Shown here one piece after another: positions 49,997 to 61,185 of a stretch of 64,000 nt of DNA. The notes under the pieces are model-generated. The model was given only the letters and a program-made list of their open reading frames with translations. It had not been told where the DNA came from and searched no databases. The stretch spans positions 35,117,516 through 35,181,515 of the forward strand of contig NC_052615.1 of NCBI RefSeq assembly GCF_016545825.1. The letters run 5' to 3'. The DNA is from Eucalyptus grandis (Eukaryota; Streptophyta; Magnoliopsida; Myrtales; Myrtaceae). The position numbers and the translations under genes are program-made. Numbering within the stretch: position 1 is the stretch's first letter; the number at the start of each line of letters is the position of its first letter.

Positions 49997-50639
49997 TTTG
50001 TGCACCAAACAAGAGAGAGAAGTCCTCAGCTGGGAAGATGAAAGCAATAGAGGGTAAAATATATCAAGAACGAGATCAGATCCAACCCTAGGAGGAGGAG
50101 GAGGAGGAGGAGAACGAGAGACCCTGATTTTGGAGATGGAATTGAGCAAGGCCCTGAGTTTTGAGGAAGGAAGAAAGAGATTCTAGAGGAGAGATTTTCT
50201 TGGGACAAAGCAAGGGTTGCTATTCATTTCGGCCTCCATAACCAACCATTGGCCTCGGTCATCACATTCACTTGTTTGATGTTGCCACGTTGTTTATTTA
50301 ATTATTTTTTTTTAATTTTTGCAATTGCGTTAATTTATTTTTAGCCAATAAAATTATTCAGGGGATTTTTGGCTTTTCTTAAATTTGGAGTATGATTGGT
50401 CACGCCTCTGCCTCTTCCTTTTAGGCTGTGTCCATGCTTATTATGATTTCCCAGTTCTAATTCTTTCTCCACAAACTTCGGTAGTTCGTTAGATTTAAGC
50501 ATCACGATTATCCAATCTCCAGCTCTGCATTAATGAACATGTGCGGGTTAAGTAAAGAAAGGTTTTTATCTGCCTAAATCAAGAGTGGAATTTCTATTCT
50601 GTAACATAATCTTAATCGTTACAGTAACATGAAAAGTAC

Positions 50640-51197
50640 TAGAAGTGAGTGGTTTCATATTCCGTATAGGTTATATCTGGAACTTGGAACTTACCCGTTA
50701 GAACATATTCATCATTTTTTGGAGCTTGAAAGCTACCTTCCATACTCTAGAACCTAGAATTTACCATGTCACAAGTTTCACAATCGATTCCAAGTTCCAT
50801 ATGTATTATTAATTGAACGATTGTAGTGAATCAAAACATTTAATAGTCATCACTTGCTGTTAGAATTCACTGACCATAACTTATATTTAAACACATAAAA
50901 ATAATTAACATTAATAAAGTAAAAGTCTCGGTCATAAAATGAAAGTTCAGACTAATGTTTCTAGATTATACACTCATAATCAAATAAAGATCACACAAAG
51001 ACATAAATCAAGAAAACCATTAAAACTTGTTCTAGGTTTTAGGTTATAAGTTCCAGGTTCATCCAATTAAGAATCTAGAATCTACTCGTCGAAACAGATT
51101 CTTCATTTTTTGTAACCTAAAACCTACCTTGCATACCTTGGAACTTAGAACCTATAAATTCTCATCAGTTCGATTCTCAAACTCCTGCTCACCCCTA
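50640..51197 (-). mobile_element. Non-autonomous hAT-like MITE, copy B
   Basis: A 558-bp copy of the same family as 14030-14596, in opposite orientation. Its right end CTGCTCACCCCTA (51185-51197) and left end TAGAAGTGAGTGG (50640) form an imperfect terminal inverted repeat. Flanking octamers AAAAGTAC (50632-50639) and AAAAGCAT (51198-51205) match at 6 of 8 positions. Shared internal signatures include TCATCATTTTTTGG near 50708, mirrored at about 14515-14530 in copy A. Confidence 0.72.
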
Positions 51198-51205
51198 AAA
51201 AGCAT

Positions 51206-53796
51206 AGTGGATTTTCTTTTTCCATAAGTACAAAGTCATGCATAATCTGAGTTGCAATGGATGATGTAGATGTTCACATGACACGTCAAAATTACTAATC
51301 CATCCACCATAATTAATCTCTAATACTAGGAATTCGATGTCAAGCTGCAAGCTTCTTTAAGTGCTTCTGGCTAGATCTTAGCCTATGAAAGAGTTGACAT
51401 GATCACAGGGTTTGCCACCTTGCTTAGCCCACCTGGGCTTGCTCGATTCAACAAGGCTCTGGGCTCCGCTCAAGCCGAGCACAAATTGGATAGATCTATA
51501 CAAGCAATTTTCCTCTTGAGCCCAACTCTATCTAACCCACTACCTTCAGTAAACAAAAAACATTTTTTTAAGTCAGGGAAAGGCCCGAACAAGGACTTTG
51601 AAGCTTGGTATCTAGCTCGGGTCGCCCAAACTCGATCACTTGTCAAAGTCCCTGCACGAGGAAGAGTGTTTAAACATTAGAATATCAAATGACCGGTGGA
51701 CTTGGTGGATTCCCATTAGTGGTGAGCAGGAGTTTGCATTTGAGATATGTCTAGTCTTCGACGACCCAGCTTTATGCCGGACAAAACAATGTTAGTTGCA
51801 TAGCTTGGCATTACTTAATCAATTCCCACCACAGCCAGCTCACTGTGGTCCTAACCATCAGCTTCCTTTTATATACAAGCATTTGTTTGAAGAAAAAGAC
51901 TCCCCCGAGAGAAATAATTCTTACCCAGTTGCATTTGACTTCCTCAACATCACTTGACAGCTTTCTCGATGAGTGACGTCCAGCGCAATTTTAGTACCCG
52001 GTCGCAATCGCCATTACAAAATAGGAGGGGAGACCCAAAACCTCAGCTCAAACCTAACCGGGATACTTAAAAGGCAATTTAAACCCGGAGTCAAGTTCAG
52101 CAGGCAATCGGTTGCTTGATTGGCACTTTGCAGCCTCTCATCTTAATAAAACAAACCTAATCATTATAAAATAAGATAAAAATTAAAGTTCTTGATATAC
52201 CCATTTATTGTTTTACCGTGTTTATAGCAATTTATTAAAAAAAAATCCGGTAGTATATTCAGGGTAGAGAAAGGAAGTAACAGGAGCATGGAGTTTAGGA
52301 GAATATCCTATGCTATAAAACTGCATATTCTTGAGTAACTGAGCTTTCCACCGGTCATGTCTCGCTAAAGGACTGGTCGGCGTGTTTTCTCACAGCTCAT
52401 AATTTTTCTCTATAGATAACATAAACAAATCGATTCCATGGCTGATGATTTAAGCTGATGGCGTGAGCTCCACTGTAGGGGGGGCGATTTTTTTAAGCTG
52501 ACAGGACGACTCTACCGGTCGAGAAAGTGACCTTATTTTTTTTCGTGTGGGTAGATTCCTAAAGAGTTTAGTGGCTGTCAAAAAAAAAAAAAGTTGCTCC
52601 TGCAAAAGATTATCAATCACTTGATTTCCGGTAATTTGTTGGTATCTTATCGATGCTTCAAAAAATTATCAACTATTTGTTACTGTTTGCACATAACCAA
52701 CTTTTCTTCTTCTGTTTTTACTGGCATTTATTTATATTTCTTACGAATAGTTTAAATTTATCAACTTTTATGTGAAGCTACCGATCTTTACCCAAGTGAT
52801 TTACAACCCACTGGATTTTCAATCTTCATTTGAGCTACTTATTAAAGTTTGTTTGACATTTTTATCCATTAACAACTCTACTTTAAGTTGCTTACTGATT
52901 TTCCTACTGGGTTACAAATTTTTATTTTGTCTAACATACCAACTCGTTACATTTACCAACCATTCTTTGAAAACTATCTACCTTAATTTGAGTGATTATC
53001 AATTTTATTTTTTTAACACTTACTGACGCTTATTAAACATAAGACAGAAAATCCGTATTTTTAATAGCAAAACCATAAAATTCTGCATTCTGGATTATTT
53101 CTCTCTTTCAGACAAACCCTCACCGCCCAGGGAGGTCGCTTTAATATAATATCTCATCGTATGGGGAAAAATATTGTACAGACTTTAGACTTTGGGGTGC
53201 CACGCTAAAGTATCCTTTAAATATAAACATTTTTATAAGTGCGTTTTGACCATGTCAAAGAAAGATAGAAGGTATCCCACGACAATCCAAGCGTCAAGAG
53301 AGACAACTTTCTGGTCTTTGATTATAATATATTCTCTTTGAATCGTTCAGTTGGTACCTTCAAGAAATGAACATAGTTGTGCCCTTAATACGAGATATTC
53401 ATTTGAATAATAAGTGAAATAACCGGGATAATTATCAAAAAAGTTATCAACCTATTATATGTATATCAATTTAATTCTAATTTTTCAATTTGATGATTTA
53501 GTTTAAAATCTTTTGAAGATTTGTCAATGGAGCAATTTTGATCAATTTTGTCCACTAATCACTAACGTGAACACTAGCTATGTCACATAACTATTTTATG
53601 TAATACAGCTGGTGCTAATGTTTTTTTTTTCTTATAAAATTTTATTATTTTTTTCTTTCCAACTGTGGTAAAATTATTTACCAACAAACGATTTTTTTTT
53701 ATTACAATGAAGATAAACCCCTCTAAAATCTCTTGTAAAATGATTAAATAAAATTTTAATATTAAATCAACGTGAGATTGAGATATACCATGCTTG
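51206..53796. other. AT-rich spacer
   Basis: A terminal 20-bp fragment of the hAT family (TGGTGAGCAGGAGTTTG) sits near 51719. A 93-codon frame at 51399-51680 (+) has no recognisable features. From 52.6 to 53.0 kb the sequence has loosely repeated TTATCAACTTTT-like phrases. The 53.44-53.6 kb stretch resembles the ends of the Mutator-like family but no partner end was found. Confidence 0.4.
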
Positions 53797-56700
53797 CCAG
53801 TAAACTATTCTTTAAAAATTAATACAAGATGAGCTGTGCCCGCAGTATAAATATCCTTCCCTGCATTAGTAGAGATATTTATATTATTTAACGAAGAAAT
53901 CATATTAGCTGTCGTAACCTGTGCAAATAGAATAGAATCTATGTTCTTCTCGTGTTTTGAGGACCCTCGCAATAGTTTCCGTCTGAAAAAACACGTCTCA
54001 CCTTTTGTGAATTATAGAATATATAACATGAGTGAACGTGTATACCAATCTGTGGGCAAGTTTTTTTTTTTTTTTTATCAATTTTATCATTCCAGCTCCT
54101 CTACAATATATAAAGCGAAAGATGACGATGACGACCTATGTTTTTTTGTTCGTCTTGGTCAGATCTCACTGGAACATGCTTAGAAACCCTAATGGCTTTG
54201 TTGAGAGATAAACACTTTCTTTGTTTTTTGTTTTTTTTTTTTTGGGGGTAGAAGATAAGCACTCTTTGATTAGAAATATTGCCACGAGGTTCACGCCAAC
54301 CGACGACGGCCATCCTCTACAAGAGGCAATGTCGGCACGTTTGCTTTTTGACGTCACAAATCTTGCTTCTTGAAATATTAACGTTGACGAGATTAGACTG
54401 TTCATATCTCGCGAGCATCGGTCTGTGTGCTCGGAGAATCCTGGACACCTCATTATCAGTGAAAACAAAGGGGATCAAAATTCTTACTAAATCCCACTAC
54501 ATCTTTCGTCACGTGCTTCCCTCACTTGTGAAGATGATATATTAGCAGTTTTTTTTAACACGCGGTTCACGATCTAATGCGGATCACTTCATACAACATT
54601 CTTTATTAGTGAGACAAGTGCTTTGGAAACCCTAAAATCTATTACGAAAATGTAATTGAGTTTTAAAATTTATAAAAAGTGTAATCAAATTTTAAAACTT
54701 ACTAAATTAATCTAATTGAGTCTTTCCATTAATTCCGTCCAACTTGGCTAGCGAAAAACACTAACGTGGTTTTTTTCTTTCTATTTATGTGACGATGGTG
54801 TGATTAAAACAACATTGTTGGTCCAAATCTTATATTTAATGCAAATTTTATTTAAAATAAATAAATAAAATTTAAATTAAAGTCATGTCATCGCCACATA
54901 AAATAAAGAAAAAAAAAAATTCTATCAACATTTTTCGTTAAATAAGTTTTGATAGAATTAACGGAATAACTCGATTATACTAATTTGATAAGTTTTAAGA
55001 TTTCATCACTTTTTGTAAGTGTACTTTTCCAAGAGGTTTTAGTGCAATGATTTTTCGGGATTTTTTAGTGCACTTATCACATCTTTATAGAGACTAAACA
55101 AAGGCAATGGGGACACGTAACATGTCCTGTGGCATTAAAGCTTTGGTAATGTGGGTTTAATGAAGGTAAAGTTCTTTCTGTGTTCTGCGACTCTATGTAC
55201 AGCGGTGGAGGACGGAAGAGTACAGAACAATACGCATGCGACAAATGATTGGAGTGTAAATAATACAATTTGTCGAACGTTTTAGGACCACAGAACGATC
55301 CGAGGAATGGGCTCCACACGTTCATTCACTTGATGCCTCGCTTGGAATTTATCTGAGCTGAAAGTTACAAAGTCCCACGTGCCGTAATGATTTCAACGTG
55401 TTGCTTTCTTGCTACGCAAATAAAAGTTTATATGTTAACAATATGAATTTTATTAATACACACACATATATAGATATTTCTTGAAGAAAAGTCGAACCTT
55501 AATGAGACTCACCACCAACTCATCCATCCCAATTATTATTTGTCTTTTGTATGGTAATATATGTTCGCACTCTTATCTTTTGGGATTTAAATTCCAGTGG
55601 CGGAAGTTCTTCTATTTGAATTATCATAAAGGTGAGTTGAGATAAATTTGAAGAGAATAGGTGTATTAATTTAATTTAATGTGCAATAGTGTCCATAAAT
55701 TTATAATTTATTCGATATAGTCCGTGAACTATTTAAAACGTTTAATCAGTCCTTAAATTATATGAAAATGTTTAATGTTGTATTTCTGTGAATTCAAGTT
55801 AACGGATTCTACCGATATAACTTTTAATCCATTAAGTCTAAAGAATAGACATAAAAAAAAAATTACTCATGAATTATTCAAGTAAATATTCATCTCAAAT
55901 TATGATATATGATCCACATCATCAAATACTGATGGACAAATAAACACCCAAATTCTCTATTTCCCTTCTTAAAGTAGGTACATAAAGGATCAACATGCTA
56001 ACTTATCATTTTTTTTACCCCAACTCAGCATATAATAATTTTTGTCATCAAATAATGTCTGATTTGTCATTTGAATAAATGGAATGATTATTTTGAATAT
56101 TTACTAATAGTTTAAGGGCCACTTGTTACATTTCCTGTCAATAATAATACAACAACTGAAAGCTTTTCGACCCTATAATGTCTAGACTATCCGTGGAATG
56201 GGGACAATACATTCATTGATGGACCCTCGCTTACGGTCAACGCCACGTGCAATTTATAAATTGGACCGTCATTGTATGTTTGATATGGCTTTTAATGCTT
56301 GACTTTTTCTTCAAAATTTTAGAGCTGAAATCAAATTAAAATTTAGTCCAATTTTTCGACACCTAAATTTTAAAAAATTAGTGCATTTCAACAATGAATT
56401 AGATGTACATATTATTTACCAGTAAACTATATATATATAGACACACACACATACATATACATATTTTAAAATGAAGATAAATTGAGCTGTACCCACAACA
56501 TTGGTATTCTCCCTGCATAAATGAAGAGATCAATGCCAATTAAGAAAGCAATCTTATTAGCCGCCATAACTTGTTCAATTAGATGATAGAATCTATCTTC
56601 TTCTTCGGTTTTGAAGACCATCGCAATAGCTTCTGTTTGATAAACACGTATTTTCTTTCATGAATTATAGAACATATAAGATGAGCAAACGTGTTTAGCA

Positions 56701-59290
56701 AATCTGATATGATCGAAAGATGACAATGCTGACCTATGTTTTTGGTTCTTCGGGGTCAACCCCAGAGGAACATGCTTAGAAACCCTGATGGTTTTATTAA
56801 GAGCTAAGCATTCCTTGATTGAAAATATGCAGTGAGGCTCACGCCAATGACGATCCTCCCCTTCGAGATTCAAATTTGGCATGTTTACTTCGAAATATAA
56901 TTAGGGTTCTGAGACGAAAACAAAATTACTGATTTTTGGGTAGTAGAAATCTCGCTTTTGAGATCCCACTAGTAAATGTATTACATTCCACAATTAAGCA
57001 TGTCTATACTTAAAATATACTATCCAAATTTTGTAAGAAATAGTCACATGGTCGAAAAGGTCGGGACATCTTATTATAAGTGGAAATAAAGAGTAATGGG
57101 ATTATAAATAATCTTCTCGTATCTTTCCACATATGCCCGCTTTCTAACACGCGGCTCACGCTTTCACGCGGATCCCCGCGATATTCTACATTCCGTTTGC
57201 CGATTAAACAAGAAGCAGTGGGGAGTGGGGACACCCTTGCAGGTAGTGATCATGTCTTCTGGTGCTAAAAGCTCTGATAAATGGGATTTAATTAAGAAAA
57301 ATATATGTCCGTCCTTCTTGGACTTTTATGCAGGTGGTGGGCGGTGGTTGATAGGCGCTCGAAACGTGCGAAACGGGTGAGCAACAGTACAATTTCTGAA
57401 CGCGTTTCCCGACTACAGAACGATCGAACCGGCCGTGGAATGGGGCTTCACGCGGGCATTGACTCGACGACGCCTCGCCTGGGGTCGATGCCAAAATGCA
57501 ATTTGTCTAGAAGGGATAAGTTTTGAAGTCCTACGTGTCGTTATGATTTCGACGTGATGCTTTCTTGCTAAGCAAATGGAAGGTCATGTCAACGATGTGA
57601 TTTTTACCGATATTTTTATTTTCTTCAAGAGAAAAGTTGAATCCCAATGAGACCCACCACCCACTCATCCATCCCAATTATTATCTGCTTCTTGTATGGT
57701 AATATATGTTTGCATTGCTATCTTTTGTGATTAAATTCTAGTGGAGGAAGTTTCTTTTATTTGAATTATTATATAAATAAATTGAGATAAATTTGGAGAG
57801 AAGAGGCATTACTTTGGTCCGATGTGTAATATCGCCCATAAATTTTTAATTTTTCGATATAATTCCTGAATTATTGACAAATATTCAATCTAGTCCCAGA
57901 TTAGCGGAGTACTTCGAATTCATTAAGATATCATTTCAATTCCAATTCGTTAAGATATAATTCCATGTCATCACATATCCAAGGACATGTTAAACGCATT
58001 AATTTTATGTTTCTATCTTTTAAATAGATGGATAAAAAGATAGACATATTATATCATAAGTTTAACACTCCAAACTCAGAATCTAAAATCCAAGTTATCA
58101 AATAATGTCTAATTTGTTAATTAATTGAATGAAATGATTATATCAAACATCTATCAATAAATTAGAAAATCATTTCCATCATTTTTTCCAAAGTAGAAGT
58201 ACATAATCGAAAGTTTTTCAGGCCCTAAATGTACGAACCATCTGTGGAATGGGAGTCCCATGCATTCATTGATTGACCCTCACTTATGTTCAATGCCGAA
58301 TGCAATTTATCTGAGAAAAGTAGTAAAGTCACATCGACTGTAGAGGAAAAAAGAATACAATATTAGGATTAAAAAACGATATTAGCAATATTTTTTTTCA
58401 AGAAAGGCCGAATCCTTATGAGACACGTCACCCAACTCATCCATTCTAAATACTATTGCTTTTCTTGCATGCTAATAAATCTTTGCATTCTTGTCTTTTG
58501 TGATTTAAATTCCAGTGGTGGAAGTTCTTTTATTTGAATTATTATATAGATGAATTGATATAAATTTGAAGAGAAGAGGCGTTACTTTGGTCAAATATTT
58601 AGATATTATTTGTGAACTTCTAATTTATTCAATAAAGTCCTTGAATTATTGGTAATTATTCAATTAAGTCATTAAATTATATGAAAACACTTAATATTGT
58701 TCTTCCATAAATTCACGTTAACGGACTCTACTGATGCAGCTTCCAACTCGTTAAGTTTAAACTGTGGACCACAAAAAAAAGAAGAAGTAACACGTGGATT
58801 ATTCAAATAAAATATTTATCCCAAATCAAAATATATAGTCCACATCATCAAATATCAATGGACATTTTTCAAAAGTAGATGAATAAAAGATGGATATGTT
58901 GACTCATCATTTTTAATACTTTAACTTAGCATATAATCTATGTCCTTAAATAACGTCTAATTAGTTGTTTGAATAAATTGAATGATTATATTGAACATGT
59001 ACCAATAATTTAAGGGTTATTTGTGTAAATTACCCTAAGCAATAGCGCAAACAACTGAAAAATGTTCGACTCCACGATGTGCAAAACTGACCCCACGCGA
59101 TCGTTGATTGACCTGACCCTCCTTTATGGTAAATGCCAAATGCAGTTTTCCCGAGAAGAGTTAGAAACTGGACCCCATTGTACGTTTGATATGGCTTTCT
59201 TTTAGTGCACGGCTTTCTTTTTCGGACTTTTAGAGCTGAAATCGAATTAGAATTTAGCCCAATTTCTCGACACCTAAATTTAGAAATATA
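53797..59290 (+). repeat. Tandem segmental duplication array, non-coding
   Basis: Two long units lie head to tail: about 53797-56395 and 56419-59290. Matching landmarks are CCAGTAAACTAT (53797, 56419), GAGCTGT[G/A]CCC (53831, 56484), GGAACATGCTTAGAAACCCT (54171, 56766), ACACGCGG (54559, 57149) and CATCCATCCCAATTATTAT (about 55523, 57667). Within unit 2 a sub-block of about 0.83 kb is itself doubled (57430-58245 and 58245-59090), each copy containing an AT-rich inverted-repeat MITE. The copies are clearly diverged, and no long reading frame is conserved between them. Confidence 0.8.
54616..55085. mobile_element. Mutator-like foldback element inside the array
   Basis: About 470 bp interrupts unit 1 of the array and is absent from the matching place in unit 2 near 57200-57215, so the empty site is visible. 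Terminal inverted repeats of about 130 bp are seen (for example near 54630-54740 against 54955-55060), similar in sequence to those of 20886-21955. Imperfect 9-bp flanks TAGTGAGAC (54607-54615) and TATAGAGAC (55086-55094) support a Mutator-like insertion. Confidence 0.65.
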
Positions 59291-61185
59291 TATTAAAAAA
59301 AAGTACTTAAGATCGACATGATGTTCCTTGCTCCGGAATTTTTTTTAAAAAAAAGGCTCTCGATTTTCACAGAATAGTCTTTTTGACTGCGTAAAAGCTA
59401 TTAAATAATTTACTATAGTGTTGGTAATTTATTATAATTTTCTTTGGTAGAAATGATCGAAGTGAGAAAATAATTAAAAAAAACAGCTGGGAAGAAAAAT
59501 CCCCCAAATAATTGATGGCTTGGGCGCGTTTCGTGAAGAAACTACGGTTGAATACGTAAACGGGAATCGCCGCATTAGAAAAACAACACGCAGAAGAAGC
59601 CAAAGAAGCGACAAAAAGACGACTTCCTTCCTTCTTCTTCCTCCTCCTCCTCATCCTCGTCCTCCTCCACCATTCAAAGGCTCGTTTTCGACGACTCTGC
59701 TCTCTCTCTCTCTCTCTCTCTCTCTACCCTCCTTCTGCGAACCATCGCGGATACGTTTTCGAGGCACGACTCTGTTATAAGTATGCGGAGGAGCCGGTCA
59801 CGCTTTGCAAACATCGCGGGCTTTGCTTGTTTCCGCTCTCCAGAGCTCGAGTTTTCTCACTTGTCAAGCTCTTAAACCTCGAGAAAAGGTCAGTTTCCGT
59901 TTGTTCATTGGAGATTTTCATTTGGGTCCTCTTCGGTTGCTCGGTGCGTGCCGGAAGTCGGCTTGTGTCCATCTGGGTCTTCTCCTGATGATCGTTTCAT
60001 GACGTGCGAGATCGACTTCTTTCGAAAAGTTGGAGCTTTTGTGCTTTCTTCTTGCTTTGTTCGGAGTAATTCGCGGGATTTGTGATCGTTTCCGCGGATA
60101 AAAATCTCTCCTTTTATCTGGCTTTTCGGGTGCTTAGTTCATGCTTGTCTGGATTTTAAAAAGGAAGAGACTTTGTAGATCGTAAGCATCGTTGACCTCA
60201 TCTTTTCCGAGGAAATTTGTTGTGGAAGCAATTTTTTTTTGTCGGATACAAGGAAGCGGTGTCTTTGCTCTGTTTTAGTTATAGCTGAAATTCTGGTGAA
60301 TATACGGTGATAAAGTTCATGCTCTGTTTTTTCTTTTCTTCAGAGCAAACTGAGGGCAGAATTTGTAAAACTAATTCGTGGGCTGATTGAAGATACCAAA
60401 TATTCTTATTGCCTTTCCTTTTCGGTTCCCCAGAAAGATCATGGGAGGAACTTGGATGCTTGATGAGTGTCGGAATCTGAAATGAATATGCTCTTCTTCC
60501 CCTCGTTCAAATACTTAGCAAAACATACGCCTTTTCGATCTTTGACTTTATCTGTCCCCTTTTTTTGATTTTTCATGGTGGCGTCTCGTTCATGGCTGTT
60601 GAGACTCTAGATGTTTTAGTTTGGATTCGACAAGTAAAAAGCAAAGTTTGAAAGGAGAATCAAGCCATAACCATATGGAGCAAATTCATATTGCATTTTC
60701 TTTCTGATAGGATATTTATGACTTTTCCTGTACTTTCCTCTATATGTTCGATTGAAAACTTTGGCTTTCTGTGCATCACATGCCTGCCTATTAAGTTGCT
60801 GTACTCTTCTTTCTGTCGCATTTTTTATTCACTAATAGAGAAGATATTCTGTTTATCTCACCAATTGACGGAATCTTTTTGTATTAAGTTGCTTTGATGA
60901 GAGGAGTTAACAAGGTTTGTGAGGCATCTGAAGTGAACGTCATGATCTTTGTTGGCTGATTGATTTACCGCTTGTTTATGAACAATGCTTCTTTCAACTC
61001 TTTCCTTCGATGTCCTTTTTTTTTTTTTTCACTCTGTATCTTTTCCGCAATTTTATTCTCATTTTTATGGCCATCATTTTTGACTGGTTTTTTAATCCCT
61101 TGCAGGTATAAGTTGCATTTGAAATTTTCTGCTAGCTGCAGTAAGTGGTTCTTGCTTCAATCGAGTTGTCAGTTTGCTAGATCCC
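59291..61185 (+). promoter_or_regulatory. Promoter, leader exon and leader intron of the MCTP gene
   Basis: A CT-rich leader with a (CT)n run at about 59698-59725 ends at a probable donor AAAAG/GTCAGT (59888/59889). A TTGCAG acceptor ends at 61105, giving a leader intron of about 1.2 kb. The remaining 80 bases to the ATG complete the 5' UTR. Splice sites are inferred from consensus only. Confidence 0.5.

Noticed and set aside
51170..51190. TTCGATTC as a tRNA T-loop
   Set aside because: Lies in the hAT MITE with no A box or cloverleaf around it.
54171..54190. Telomere-like AAACCCT motif
   Set aside because: Single unit in each array copy, not an interstitial telomere repeat.
53797..59290. 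CRISPR or satellite array
   Set aside because: Units are long, few and diverged, with no short repeat-spacer structure; the host is a plant.
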